Positions 56,640-64,000 of a DNA stretch of 64,000 nucleotides are shown here, in pieces (the stretch's first letter is position 1; each line of letters opens with the position of its first letter). Position numbers and translations under genes: made by a program. The stretch is from Streptomyces olivaceoviridis. Its GTDB lineage: Bacteria; Actinomycetota; Actinomycetes; Streptomycetales; Streptomycetaceae. The notes under the pieces are model-generated. The model was not told where the DNA came from. It was given only the letters and a program-made list of their open reading frames with translations, and did no database searches. Where the stretch lies: assembly GCF_014650115.1 (NCBI RefSeq), contig NZ_BMUI01000009.1:62001-126000 (forward strand), in the 5' to 3' direction.

Positions 56640-57893
56640 TCACCCCGGGCACCGCCCCGCCCACCACCGCCGTACGCCGTAGGCAGCTCCGCCCACCGCG
56701 AGGACACCCGCGCCCGCGGCCACCGAGGCCGGGGGCAGCGCGAACGCCAGCGTGGCGCAGCCCAGCAGGCCCACCGCGGGCACCATCCGCGAGCGCGGAG
56801 CAGTGCTCAGCGTCCGGGCGGAGGCGTTGGCGACGGCGTAGTAGGCCAGCACACCGAAGGACGAGAAGCCGATCGCGCCGCGCACGTCCACCGTCGCGGC
56901 CAGTACGGCGACCACCGCGCCCACGGCCAGTTCCGCCCGGTGCGGCACGCGGAAGCGCGGGTGCACGGCTGCCAGGGCGCCCGGCAGGTGCCCGTCCCGG
57001 GCCATGGCGAGCGTCGTACGCGAGACCCCGAGGATCAGCGCGAGCAGCGAGCCCAGCGCGGCCACCGCGGCTCCGGTCCGCACCACGGGCACGAGCCCCG
57101 GCACCCCGGCCGCCCGCACCGCGTCGGCCAGCGGCGCCGCCGCCTGCCCGAGCCGGCCCGCGCCGAGGACGGCGAGCACGGCGACGGCCACGCACGCGTA
57201 CACCACCAGCGTGATTCCCAGGGCCAGCGGGATCGCCCGCGGGATCGTGCGCGCCGGATCGCGCACCTCCTCCCCGAGGGTGGCGATCCGCGCGTACCCG
57301 GCGAACGCGAAGAACAGCAGCCCGGCCGCCTGGAGCACCCCGTCGGCACCCGCCGACAGCCCGATGTCCAGCCGCCCCGCGTCAGCCTGCCCGGAGACCA
57401 GGCACATCACGACCACGGCCGCGAGAACGGCCAGGACGACGGCGACGATCGACCGCGTCAGCCACGCGGACTTCTGGATGCCGCCGTAGTTGACGGCGGT
57501 CAGGGCCACCACCGCCGCGACCGCCGCCACGTGCGCCTGCCCCGGCCACACGTACGCGCCCACGGTGAGCGCCATGGCCGCGCAGGAGGCCGTCTTGCCG
57601 ACCACGAAGGCCCAGCCGGCCAGGTACCCCCAGAAATCGCCGAGCCGCTCCCTGCCGTACACGTACGTCCCGCCGGAGGCCGGGTAGCGGGCGGCGAGCC
57701 GGGCCGAGGACATGGCGTTGCAGTAGGCCACTACGGCGGCGAGGGCGAGGGCGGGCAGCAGCCCGGACCCGGCCGCGCGCGCGGCCGGCCCCAGGGCGGA
57801 GAAGACCCCGGCGCCGATCATCGAGCCGAGGCCGACGACCACGGCGTCCCGCACGCCCAGGGTCCGGCGCAGCCCGGCGTCGGTACGTGTCAT
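56640..57893 (-). CDS. APC family amino acid permease
   Basis: This amino acid/polyamine/organocation transporter has about twelve predicted helices (417 aa). The first helix region, VVVGLGSMIGAGVFSALGPA, carries the substrate-binding GxG break, and AVAYCNAMSSARLAARYPASGGTYVYGRE follows. FFAFAGYARIATLGEEVRDPARTIPRAI is typical of the family. The substrate is unknown. The start is placed at ATG 57893 (MTRTDAGLRR); an ATG 12 bp upstream is also possible. Confidence 0.88.
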   Translation of the reverse strand: MTRTDAGLRRTLGVRDAVVVGLGSMIGAGVFSALGPAARAAGSGLLPALALAAVVAYCNAMSSARLAARYPASGGTYVYGRERLGDFWGYLAGWAFVVGKTASCAAMALTVGAYVWPGQAHVAAVAAVVALTAVNYGGIQKSAWLTRSIVAVVLAVLAAVVVMCLVSGQADAGRLDIGLSAGADGVLQAAGLLFFAFAGYARIATLGEEVRDPARTIPRAIPLALGITLVVYACVAVAVLAVLGAGRLGQAAAPLADAVRAAGVPGLVPVVRTGAAVAALGSLLALILGVSRTTLAMARDGHLPGALAAVHPRFRVPHRAELAVGAVVAVLAATVDVRGAIGFSSFGVLAYYAVANASARTLSTAPRSRMVPAVGLLGCATLAFALPPASVAAGAGVLAVGGAAYGVRRWWAGRCPG

Positions 57894-58051
57894 GCGCCGC
57901 ACCATACTGATCGCGGCAACCGGCGGGTGGACCTGTGACGTCCTCTTCATCGACACGGCACGAACACGCGCGCGACGCGCAGCGGGTCCGGGGGCGAGAA
58001 CTCTCACGGAACCGACAGTGCGGACACAGCGCGGAAGGGCAGGTTCACGGC

Positions 58052-58318
58052 ATGAGCATCATCGGTTGGATCATCCTGGGACTGCTGGCCGGAGCCATCG
58101 CCAAAGTCCTCCTGCCGGGACGCGACCCCGGCGGCTTCATCGGTACGACCCTCATCGGCATCGCGGGCGCGTTCATCGGGGGCTGGATATCGGCCCGCTG
58201 GCTGGACCACCCCATCAGCAAGCACTTCTTCGACGGCGCCACCTGGGCCGCGGCCGTCGGCGGCTCCCTGGTGCTGCTGATCGTCTACCGGATCCTGTTC
58301 GGCAACTCACGCGACTGA
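58052..58318 (+). CDS. GlsB/YeaQ/YmgE family stress-response membrane protein
   Basis: This is a small membrane protein (88 aa) of the transglycosylase-associated family. It has three helices: GWIILGLLAGAIAKVLLPG, then GGFIGTTLIGIAGAFIGGW, then TWAAAVGGSLVLLIVYRIL. The pattern and length match YeaQ-type proteins, often induced in stress; the molecular role is not known. The ATG at 58052 follows GAAGGGCAGG at a long spacing. It converges with yajQ. Confidence 0.86.
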   Translation: MSIIGWIILGLLAGAIAKVLLPGRDPGGFIGTTLIGIAGAFIGGWISARWLDHPISKHFFDGATWAAAVGGSLVLLIVYRILFGNSRD

Positions 58319-58356
58319 GCGCGCGGCGCGGCAGCACGGGAGGCGCGGCAGCGCGG

Positions 58357-58439
58357 GGGTGGGCACCACGCCACACGGTTGCGCACCGCACGGTTCCGCA
58401 CCGTGTGGTTTCGCACCGCGGGGCGCGGGGTGCCCACCC
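58357..58439. terminator. Long inverted repeat between convergent genes
   Basis: GGGTGGGCACC (58357-58367) is perfectly complementary to GGTGCCCACCC (58429-58439). The loop between them holds three direct copies of a CACGGTTCCGCACCG-like 15-mer (58374-58418). It can terminate transcripts from both sides. A TCTTACC triplication (58444-58465) follows at the yajQ stop. Confidence 0.65.
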
Positions 58440-58460
58440 TTCTCTCTTACCTCTTACCTC

Positions 58461-58949
58461 TTACCGGTAGTTCACGAACTGGAGCGCGAAGTCGAAGTCC
58501 TTGCCCTTCAGGAGGGCGATGACGGTCTGGAGGTCGTCGCGGCTCTTGGAGCTGACGCGCAGCTCGTCTCCCTGGACCTGGGCCTTCACGCCCTTGGGGC
58601 CCTCATCGCGGATGATCTTCGCCACCTTCTTCGCGTTCTCCTGGGAGATGCCCTCCTCGATCGACGCGAAGATCTTGTACTCCTTGCCGGAGAGCTGCGG
58701 CTCGCCCGCTTCCAGCGTCTTCAGCGAGATGCCGCGCTTGATGAGCTTCGACTGGAAGACGTCGAGGACAGCCGTCACCCGGTCCTCGGAGTTCGCCTCC
58801 ATGAGGATCTTGTCACCGGACCAGGAGATCGAGGCCCCCACGCCCTTGAAGTCGTAGCGCTGCGAGATCTCCTTGGCGGCCTGGTTGAGGGCGTTGTCGA
58901 CCTCCTGCCGCTCGACCTTCGAGACGATGTCGAAACTGGAGTCGGCCAT
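58461..58949 (-). CDS. YajQ family nucleotide-binding protein
   Basis: This is a small soluble protein of the YajQ family (162 aa, normal length), which binds c-di-GMP or nucleic acid in some bacteria. N-terminal MADSSFDIVSKVERQEVDNA, then SQRYDFKG, and C-terminal DDLQTVIALLKGKDFDFALQF are highly conserved. AAGGAG lies 9 bp before the ATG at 58949. It is the last protein gene before the tRNA-Tyr locus. Confidence 0.93.
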   Translation of the reverse strand: MADSSFDIVSKVERQEVDNALNQAAKEISQRYDFKGVGASISWSGDKILMEANSEDRVTAVLDVFQSKLIKRGISLKTLEAGEPQLSGKEYKIFASIEEGISQENAKKVAKIIRDEGPKGVKAQVQGDELRVSSKSRDDLQTVIALLKGKDFDFALQFVNYR

Positions 58950-59172
58950 GTCCTGTGGCTCCTTGTATCGGGGTGCGTATCGGGTGCGTGCCGGCGCGCG
59001 CGGCGGCCGCCGGGCCCGGTGGAGTACCGGGCGTATCCGCACCAGCCTAGCCACCCCGCGCCCCGCCAGGTGGAGATCAATCGGGTGGCGAAGCACCCCC
59101 GGGCATCGGGTATTGTTTACGTCGTTGCCGGGGAACACCGCCGAAAGCGGGTTCGAAGCGGCAGCACTACCC

Positions 59173-59217
59173 GGCGGTGTGGCTCAGCCTTCCCAGGTTC
59201 GAATCCTGGCGCCGCCA
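59173..59217 (+). pseudogene. Internally deleted tRNA-Tyr
   Basis: The first nine bases (GGCGGTGTG) and the last ~36 (variable-arm end, T-arm CCAGG-TTCGAAT-CCTGG, acceptor CGCCGCC and A) match the two ends of an actinomycete tRNA-Tyr. The acceptor strands still pair (one T-G). The D-arm, anticodon arm and part of the variable arm are missing, leaving 45 bases instead of about 85. It cannot be a working tRNA. Upstream TATTGT/TTTACG sequence and a downstream terminator remain. It may be a deletion product or an attachment-site remnant, since SLP1-type elements use tRNA-Tyr. It might also be an assembly error. Confidence 0.75.
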
Positions 59218-59228
59218 CACGGGAGCGA

Positions 59229-59262
59229 GGCCCCGTGATCTGCGAGAGCAGGTCACGGGGCC
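59229..59262 (+). terminator. Terminator after the tRNA-Tyr locus
   Basis: A perfect 10-bp stem, GGCCCCGTGA / TCACGGGGCC, has a 14-base loop and is followed by TTCGTCGTT. Its place 11 bp after the acceptor end suits a tRNA terminator. Confidence 0.85.
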
Positions 59263-59353
59263 TTCGTCGTTGTCTCCGGGGTCTCCGTGCCGTCGGCGGG
59301 ACCGGGGTACCGCTGGTCGCGCCACGCCCCCGCACCTCATTAGAATCGAACGC

Positions 59354-59710
59354 GTGAACGAGGACCGTCCGCTGACGCGTCTCGACATGCTGCGCTTCGC
59401 CCGCCGCGTCGTCGAACACCAGGCCGCCAGGCAACTCGCGCTGATGGACCGGTGGATCGCCGACGAGGAACGCCGGGAGGCCGAACGGCAGCGCCGTCTC
59501 GGCGCCCGGAAGGCCGCCGCGGAGTGGGCCGTCGAGCGCGGTCTCAGCGGCCGGAGCGCGGTGTACGTCCACGTCGGCGGCTGTACGGGCGCCGGCGGCG
59601 GGCGGGCGAAAGGCGTCGGCCGGGAGCAGGCGGTACGGGCCCTCACCGAAGAAGGAGTCCCCGCGTGCCCGCTGTGCCGGCCGGACACCGCGCTGGGGAT
59701 TCTCGAATGA
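59354..59710 (+). CDS. DUF6233 domain protein
   Basis: This is a small soluble protein (118 aa) of a Streptomyces-restricted family (DUF6233). The N-terminal half is a charged helix (ARQLALMDRWIADEERREAERQR). A conserved VYVHVGGC segment follows and the gene ends in CPLCRPDTALGILE, which may bind metal. Function is unknown. TAGAAT lies 7 bp before the GTG at 59354 with no ribosome-binding site, so the mRNA may be leaderless. Genes of this family cluster in accessory regions; here it directly follows the tRNA-Tyr locus. Confidence 0.8.
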   Translation: MNEDRPLTRLDMLRFARRVVEHQAARQLALMDRWIADEERREAERQRRLGARKAAAEWAVERGLSGRSAVYVHVGGCTGAGGGRAKGVGREQAVRALTEEGVPACPLCRPDTALGILE

Positions 59711-59754
59711 CCGGCCCGGGTGCGGGCCCGGCCGGTCCGGATGATGCTGGAGCC

Positions 59755-59979
59755 ATGGCCGGGAAACATCCCATCATCGTGCACCTGCCGTCCCCGACCG
59801 GTGGTCGCCGGGTACGGGTGGACGGCGAGATCCTCGGCCTCGCGCACAACGTGCGGGACCTGGTGGAGTTCCTCCGCCGGGCGGGGCTGGAGATCGAGCC
59901 GGAGGAGGTGGCCGACTCACCGCTGATCGACTGGCGCGGAGTGGGCCCCGACCGTTGGGAGGCGGAGACCCGGACCTGA
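59755..59979 (+). CDS. Small protein downstream of DUF6233 gene
   Basis: This is a 74-residue protein starting MAGKHPIIVHLPSPTGGRRV, with HNVRDLVEFLRRAGLEIEPEE and LIDWRGVGPDRWE. Similar small proteins often sit beside DUF6233 genes in Streptomyces (from memory, unchecked). An alternative ATG at 59707 overlaps the DUF6233 stop by 4 bp and would add 16 residues. GGAG is close to the chosen start (spacing 2 bp). Function is unknown. Confidence 0.65.
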   Translation: MAGKHPIIVHLPSPTGGRRVRVDGEILGLAHNVRDLVEFLRRAGLEIEPEEVADSPLIDWRGVGPDRWEAETRT

Positions 59980-60040
59980 TCACGCCGCCGTCGTCGGCCG
60001 GGAGAGATGCGCCGACCGCCCGCTCGGGCACACTGACGGC

Positions 60041-60253
60041 ATGTCCTCCCGACGCAGAACCTGTCCCGTGTGCCACCGCGACATCGCCGTCGTCGCGGGC
60101 CGCTTCGCACGGCACGACCCGCCCGGGGCGCGGGAGAACGGGGAACTCGTCTCCTGCGCCGGGTCGCGACATCCGGCACAACTCGGGGCGGTGCAACCGT
60201 CCTTGGACGGCTACGCCGTGCCCGAATTCCCCGGTCAGCTGCCGCTGTTCTGA
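60041..60253 (+). CDS. Small zinc-ribbon-like protein
   Basis: This is a 70-residue protein with CPVC near the N-terminus and one further Cys (SCAGSRHP), a partial zinc-ribbon pattern. The conserved end is SLDGYAVPEFPGQLPLF. I recognise this as a Streptomyces accessory family of unknown function, usually near DUF6233 genes. There is no clear ribosome-binding site before the ATG at 60041. It may be the third gene of a small accessory unit. Confidence 0.6.
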   Translation: MSSRRRTCPVCHRDIAVVAGRFARHDPPGARENGELVSCAGSRHPAQLGAVQPSLDGYAVPEFPGQLPLF

Positions 60254-60369
60254 GCCCTGACGGGCCGACAGGGGGCGGGTCGAGGTCTCCTACGGTTCGT
60301 CAGTGCGCGGGCGGTGACGGTCAGGGAGGGGCGAGGCGGGCCTGACCGGTCAACGGCCGGCCGCCCGGC

Positions 60370-61026
60370 TCAGTTCCCGGCGACCGACTTCACCGCCACC
60401 GACACCGGCGTCGAACCGCTGATCAGCTCCAGTGTGAGACCGGCCGTCGCCGGCGTGTCCACCAGTTCCGCGAGGATGGTCGCCACGTCGTCCCGGGGGA
60501 TCGAGCCGCGCCCCGTGTGCGCCTCCAGCCGGACCAGGCCGGTGCCCGCGTCGTCCGTCAGCGTGCCCGGGCGCAGGATCGTCCAGTCCAGCGCCTCCTG
60601 CCGGGTGACATAGGCGTCGGCCTCGCCCTTGGCACGCAGGTACACGTCGAAGACGTCGTCCCCCTGGTGCGCGGGATCCGCGCCCATCGAGGACACCACC
60701 ACGAAGCGGCGCACACGCGCGCGTACGGCCGCGTCCGCGAACAGCACCGCCGCGCCCCTGTCCACCGTGTCCTTGCGGGCCGCGCCGCTGCCCGGGCCCG
60801 CGCCGGCCGCGAACACCGCCGCGTCCGCGCCCTGGAGGTGCGCCGCGACCTCCTCCACCGAGGCGGACTCAAGGTCGAGCAGGACCGGTTCGGCACCGGC
60901 CGCGCGCAGATCGTCGCCCTGCTCGGCTTTGCGGATGATGCCCGCGACCTCGTCCCCGCGCGCGGAGAGCACACGCTCCAGCCGCAGCGCGATCTGACCA
61001 TGACCACCAGCGATGACAATGCGCAT
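60370..61026 (-). CDS. NAD(P)H-binding atypical SDR protein
   Basis: This is a Rossmann-fold protein (218 aa). The N-terminal dinucleotide loop is MRIVIAGGHGQIALRLERVL. The middle segment RFVVVSSMGADPAHQGDDVFDVYLRAKGEADAYV lacks the classic SDR Tyr-x3-Lys site, as in NAD-binding epimerase-like proteins (YtfG/HSCARG type). The ATG at 61026 begins the Rossmann strand; the longer frame upstream is not conserved-looking. Function is unknown. It stands alone. Confidence 0.85.
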   Translation of the reverse strand: MRIVIAGGHGQIALRLERVLSARGDEVAGIIRKAEQGDDLRAAGAEPVLLDLESASVEEVAAHLQGADAAVFAAGAGPGSGAARKDTVDRGAAVLFADAAVRARVRRFVVVSSMGADPAHQGDDVFDVYLRAKGEADAYVTRQEALDWTILRPGTLTDDAGTGLVRLEAHTGRGSIPRDDVATILAELVDTPATAGLTLELISGSTPVSVAVKSVAGN

Positions 61027-61587
61027 GGAACCGACCGTACGCCCGGAGAGCCGCATCCGCCGCACGAGTTGACCGCCGCGCCCGGAGCACCCCGAAGGCG
61101 CGCGCCCGCGCCCGCTCACTCCCGGACGCTCACAAGCGCGGCTCGGGGCGTACGCGCGGACGGGCGCCGCTGTGCGAAGGGGCCGTTCGCGCGGTGGGCA
61201 CCGCTCCCCGACACCCGGCCGGCACGCAGCGAACGATCCCGCGCGCGGAGCAAGCCCGCCGCGAACGGGGAACGATCACGCGCCGCCGGGCACCCCGTTC
61301 CACGGCCCGCACGCGCCCCCCGGCTGCCCCGTTTTCCAGCCCGCGCACGCCCTCTGCACGCCCCAAGCGCGCCCCCCAGACACCCCGTTCCACTACCCGC
61401 ACGCGCCCCCAAGCGCACCCGCCGACACCGCCTCAGGACTGCACCCGACTGCACGCCGACCGCACACACCCGCGCCACCACGAAGCGCCCCGCGCCGCGC
61501 CCCCCACGAGGTCTCACAGCCCCGGCCGGCTCCCGCACCGCCCCATGCCCACCCCACCCCCACCGGCTCCCCGCACTGTCCCGCCGC
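61027..61587. repeat. Gene-free region with degenerate GC repeats
   Basis: This 561-bp stretch lies between two leftward genes. Between about 61280 and 61440, three or four irregular units of roughly 50 bp share CACCCCGTTCCAC and CCGCACGCGCCCCC-like blocks. All frames are low-complexity and none shows codon bias. No promoter or hairpin is clear. Confidence 0.6.
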
Positions 61588-62853
61588 TCACGACAGTTCC
61601 CCCCGACCCTGCCGCGGCAGGCCCAGTTCCGCTGTCGCCGCCGAGTTGCAGTACTCGCGGACCGCGCTCGTGCGGGCCACCACTCGGCCGCGGTGGACGA
61701 CGATCCGGCTGTAGGCCAGGGACAGCGCACCGGGGAGGTGGTCCCCGCGTACGGCCAGCAGTTCGGCCGGGAAGCCCGCTTCCACGCGGACCTCCGGCAG
61801 GCCCAGCGCCGCGCGTGCCGAGGCGCACACGGCGTCGTAGGCGTCCTCGGGGCGCAGACCGTGGGCGGAGGCGAGGAGGTAGGCGGCCTCCAGCGGGTCG
61901 CCGCGGCCGACGGTGTTCGACACGTCGCGCAGGGCACCGCTGCCGGCCGCCACCCGCACCCCGGCGGCCCGGAGCAGCCGTACCGGCGCCGTGCCCCGCC
62001 GATCGGCGCCGCCGCAGCCGCCCTGGGGCAGGCACACGACCGTCACTCCGGCCGCCGCGAGCTGGTCGGCGACGCGGGAGGCGGCCTCGGTGGGCAGGCG
62101 CGCGAGACCGGCGCACGGTCCGATCGTCACGCCGGGGCGCAGGCCACCCGCCATGGCCGCGAGCCGGGAGAGCCGGGCCGGGTCGGCGGCGTCCGTGTGC
62201 AGGTCCACCGGGCAGCCGTGTTCGGAGGCCACCTCCAGGACCGTCTCCACGTAGCCGGTGGGATCGGGGTCCAGGTCCGGGCAGCCGCCCACCACACAGG
62301 CGCCCATCTTCACCGCGTCCCGCAGCATCGCGAGTCCGTCGGCCCCGGCCGCCCCGGTCAGCAGCCGTGGCATCGCCACCGCCGTCAGCTCCGCCAGCCC
62401 CCGCAGCGACCGTCGCGCCTGCAAGACCGCGCCCAGTGCGCCGAGTCCCTGGACGTCGCCCACGCGCACGTGCGCGCGTACCGCCGTCGCGCCGTGCCCG
62501 AGCTGGAGCAGGGCCGCCTCCGTGGCCCGGCGCTGGACGTCCTCGGGGGCGTACGACGCGGGGCCGGGGCGCTCGGCCGACAGGGCGGTGTCGCCGTGGG
62601 CGTGCGGTTCGGCCGGTGCCGGCAGGAGCAGGTAGCCGCTCAGGTCCACACGCGTGGCGCTCGTCCGCGCCGGGCCCGGCGCGAGACTGCCGGTGGTGCC
62701 CACGGCCTCGATGCGCCCGCCGCCCAGCCGTACGTCCACCGTGCGGCCGTCGGTGAGGCGCGCTCCGCAGAGCAGGAGCGCGGCCTGGTCGGACGGTCCG
62801 GAGGACCCCGACGAGTTCGACGGCGGTTGCGGCTGCGGCTGGCTGTCGGGCAT
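61588..62853 (-). CDS. Amidohydrolase (cytosine deaminase-like)
   Basis: This is a metal-dependent hydrolase of the amidohydrolase superfamily (421 aa). A Ser/Pro/Gln-rich N-terminus (about 25 residues) precedes the beta-sandwich segment. The metal motif is EPHAH (H84, H86). A later metal His is in DLHTDAAD, and the last acidic ligand is probably in AGSGALRDVSNTVGRGDP, where the usual Asp position is hard to assign. The C-terminus keeps a RIVVHRGRVV strand. It may deaminate a nucleobase or similar ring. GGAG lies 6 bp before the ATG at 62853. Confidence 0.85.
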   Translation of the reverse strand: MPDSQPQPQPPSNSSGSSGPSDQAALLLCGARLTDGRTVDVRLGGGRIEAVGTTGSLAPGPARTSATRVDLSGYLLLPAPAEPHAHGDTALSAERPGPASYAPEDVQRRATEAALLQLGHGATAVRAHVRVGDVQGLGALGAVLQARRSLRGLAELTAVAMPRLLTGAAGADGLAMLRDAVKMGACVVGGCPDLDPDPTGYVETVLEVASEHGCPVDLHTDAADPARLSRLAAMAGGLRPGVTIGPCAGLARLPTEAASRVADQLAAAGVTVVCLPQGGCGGADRRGTAPVRLLRAAGVRVAAGSGALRDVSNTVGRGDPLEAAYLLASAHGLRPEDAYDAVCASARAALGLPEVRVEAGFPAELLAVRGDHLPGALSLAYSRIVVHRGRVVARTSAVREYCNSAATAELGLPRQGRGELS

Positions 62854-63298
62854 CGCGCTCCAGGGTGGGGCCGGGGGGCGGGCGGGCCGGCGTGGGGGAT
62901 CGGGGCCGTCCACCGCCCCAAGATCACGCAGAGTGAGTCGAGCCTAGGGCGACGAGCCGCGCGGGACGCGCAGGAGCGCAATAGTCGTACCGGCGTGGCC
63001 CGCTCCAGAGGCGCACGCGTCGCCCACCCGCGAGCGGGCGGACCGGAGTACCGGTGGCGACGCCTCGCCGGGCCTCGGACACCCACGCGCGCGGGCGGGC
63101 CGCAGCCGCGCGACGGCGCCGCGCAGCAGGCGCCCACACGCCCGCACCCACGCGCGTGGCGGCGGTGATCGCGTCGCGCCTACCGGGCGCCTACCGGGGC
63201 TCAAGGGACTGCCGAGCGGGCTGTGGGGAGGGTTCCGGCGGGCGGCGGGATACGGATTTGGGTGAACGGCGGCGGACCGTGTAATGTCTTCATCGCTC
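62854..63298. other. Intergenic region before tRNA-Thr
   Basis: This 445-bp gap holds no convincing gene. It contains CCACGCGCGTGG, a perfect 12-bp palindrome, at 63148-63159. The tRNA promoter lies at its right end. The amidohydrolase promoter should lie near its left end but I cannot locate it. Confidence 0.5.
63258..63287 (+). promoter_or_regulatory. Promoter of the tRNA-Thr/tRNA-Met unit
   Basis: TTGGGT (63258-63263) and TAATGT (63282-63287) are spaced 18 bp apart, a good housekeeping-sigma promoter for this genus. Transcription would start about 6 bp before the tRNA-Thr. Confidence 0.65.
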
Positions 63299-63371
63299 GC
63301 CCCAATAGCTCAGTCGGCAGAGCGTCTCCATGGTAAGGAGAAGGTCTACGGTTCGATTCCGTATTGGGGCT
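63299..63371 (+). tRNA. tRNA-Thr (anticodon GGT)
   Basis: This is a 73-base tRNA. Acceptor GCCCCAA pairs with TTGGGGC, with discriminator T. The anticodon loop ATGGTAA gives anticodon GGT (codon ACC). T-arm TACGG-TTCGATT-CCGTA is perfect. CCA is not encoded. It is co-transcribed with tRNA-Met. Confidence 0.96.
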
Positions 63372-63417
63372 CTGGTGTGAGAGGTTCCCGTCGCGAGGCG
63401 GGACCCGATCACATCAA

Positions 63418-63490
63418 AGCGGTGTAGCTCAGTCGGTAGAGCAAGCGGCTCATAATCGCTGTGTCACCGGTTCAAGTCCGGTCACCGCTA
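63418..63490 (+). tRNA. tRNA-Met (anticodon CAT, elongator)
   Basis: This is a 73-base tRNA 46 bp after tRNA-Thr. Acceptor AGCGGTG pairs perfectly with CACCGCT. The anticodon loop CTCATAA gives CAT. T-arm ACCGG-TTCAAGT-CCGGT is perfect. The first acceptor pair is A-T, so it is not a normal initiator. A lysidine-modified Ile2 tRNA also has CAT and cannot be excluded, but the position before rpmG favours elongator Met. Confidence 0.9.
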
Positions 63491-63495
63491 CTGAC

Positions 63496-63533
63496 AGTAG
63501 CCGATTGCGGGGTCGGTCCTTCGATCGGCTACT
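63496..63533 (+). terminator. Terminator after tRNA-Met
   Basis: A perfect 10-bp stem, AGTAGCCGAT / ATCGGCTACT, has an 18-base loop and is followed by CTTTCTT, one of the few T-rich terminators in the window. TACTCT at 63530-63535 could also act as the -10 of rpmG. Confidence 0.8.
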
Positions 63534-63580
63534 CTTTCTTGCGTTAAACCAGTCCATCCGTTCGTCATAGGAGCACTCAC

Positions 63581-63745
63581 GTGGCTGCCACCGACGTCCG
63601 CCCGAAGATCACGCTGGCCTGCGTGGAGTGCAAGGAGCGGAACTACATCACCAAGAAGAACCGGCGTAACAACCCGGACCGTCTTGAGATGAAGAAGCAC
63701 TGCCCGCGTTGCAACGCGCACACCGCGCACCGCGAGACGCGATAA
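63581..63745 (+). CDS. rpmG: 50S ribosomal protein L33 (zinc-binding type)
   Basis: This is ribosomal protein L33 (54 aa), part of the large subunit near the exit site. The zinc-ribbon cysteines are present: CVEC (C14, C17) and CPRC (C41, C44), the C+ form that Streptomyces carries in addition to a zinc-free paralogue. AGGAG lies 8 bp before the GTG at 63581. The protein is too short for typical ORF cut-offs. A hairpin terminator follows. Confidence 0.95.
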   Translation: MAATDVRPKITLACVECKERNYITKKNRRNNPDRLEMKKHCPRCNAHTAHRETR

Positions 63746-63755
63746 ACAGGCTCGT

Positions 63756-63793
63756 CCGTGAGGCCGTCCCCTTCCGAGGGGGCGGCCTCACGG
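63756..63793 (+). terminator. Terminator after rpmG
   Basis: An 11-bp perfect stem, CCGTGAGGCCG / CGGCCTCACGG, extends inward by a further CCCC/GGGG pairing and closes on a short loop. It starts 10 bp after the rpmG stop and is followed by CGTTTCA. Confidence 0.85.
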
Positions 63794-63916
63794 CGTTTCA
63801 CCGGCTCGGCACCCAGCCCGCCGTGCCCGCCCGCCGCGCCGCCCCCGTGCGCGTTCCGCGGCCGGTTTCCCGCTAATTTGGGGCCAGCCACAGCAGACAT
63901 CAGGAGGTGCCGGGCC

Positions 63917-64000
63917 ATGGCGCTCGACCAGTCCTTCGTGGGACGGACCTACCCGCCCACCGCGCCCTATGAGGTGGGCCGGGAGAAGATCCGCGAGTTC
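63917..64000 (+). CDS. MaoC-like dehydratase N-terminal protein, 3'-truncated
   Basis: Only the first 28 residues are present (MALDQSFVGRTYPPTAPYEV...). This start is typical of the UPF0336/MaoC-like hotdog dehydratases found after rpmG in Streptomyces. The frame runs off the right edge. AGGAGG lies 8 bp before the ATG at 63917. Confidence 0.65.
   Translation, partial: MALDQSFVGRTYPPTAPYEVGREKIREF

Noticed and set aside
59167..59847. Minus-strand protein containing RRQDSNLGRLSH
   Set aside because: That peptide is the usual artefact of reading the reverse of a tRNA 3' end as protein.
61172..62756. Plus-strand frames opposite the amidohydrolase and its flank
   Set aside because: Pro/Arg/Ala low-complexity shadows; no conserved motif, while the minus-strand frame has the amidohydrolase metal site.

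Overview
The window is high-GC, densely packed chromosomal DNA from an actinomycete, most likely a Streptomyces. The evidence is GC-rich third codon positions, many GTG starts, 4-bp start/stop overlaps, LAL-type LuxR and sensor-kinase families typical of that genus, Streptomyces-restricted small families (DUF6233), and rpmG behind tRNA-Thr/tRNA-Met. From memory, the order resembles the S. coelicolor region running from nuoB through a second nuo cluster to rpmG; I could not check this by alignment.

Layout. (1) 1-15723: respiratory complex I operon nuoB-nuoN (nuoA lies off the left edge, nuoB is cut), ending in a strong hairpin. (2) 15.9-23.9 kb: recQ helicase, an M56 metallopeptidase, fumarylacetoacetase, a HAD phosphatase, a secreted lytic transglycosylase preceded by a ydaO-type (c-di-AMP) riboswitch, and a long-chain polyprenyl diphosphate synthase that probably makes the menaquinone tail. 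(3) 24.2-32.2 kb: an exported LolA/RseB-like protein with an ABC transporter, a flavin-type reductase, a TPR-like protein, a VOC protein, a RarD-type exporter, and a divergent quinone-reductase-like/HxlR pair. (4) 32.2-39.7 kb: korAB (2-oxoacid:ferredoxin oxidoreductase), a NarL-type response regulator, and two tandem paralogous sensor kinases. (5) 39.9-50.1 kb: a second nuo cluster with A, B, C, H, I, J, K, L, M, N only. NuoD, E, F and G are absent, and NuoC2 carries a ~360-residue disordered tail just where those genes would be. (6) 50.3-56.4 kb: htpX, then a small-secreted-protein island with two asparagine-rich exported proteins, a LAL regulator and two further small exported proteins, then a YccF membrane protein. 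(7) 56.6-64.0 kb: an APC permease, GlsB-like and YajQ proteins, a tRNA-Tyr locus that lacks its anticodon arm, three small accessory genes, an NAD(P)-binding protein, an amidohydrolase, tRNA-Thr, tRNA-Met, rpmG, and the start of a MaoC-like gene.

How they fit together. The first operon encodes a conventional NADH:menaquinone proton pump. The second encodes the membrane arm and part of the connecting arm without the NADH-oxidising module. Its antiporter-like subunits keep their key Glu/Lys residues, so it may still pump protons, borrow NuoD, or take electrons from another donor. The neighbouring korAB makes ferredoxin a testable candidate. The most unusual points are the poly-asparagine secreted protein, the D-G-less complex I with its repeat-bearing NuoC2 tail and altered NuoA2 loop, and the internally deleted tRNA-Tyr. 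All functional calls come from reading the sequence; no database search was run.
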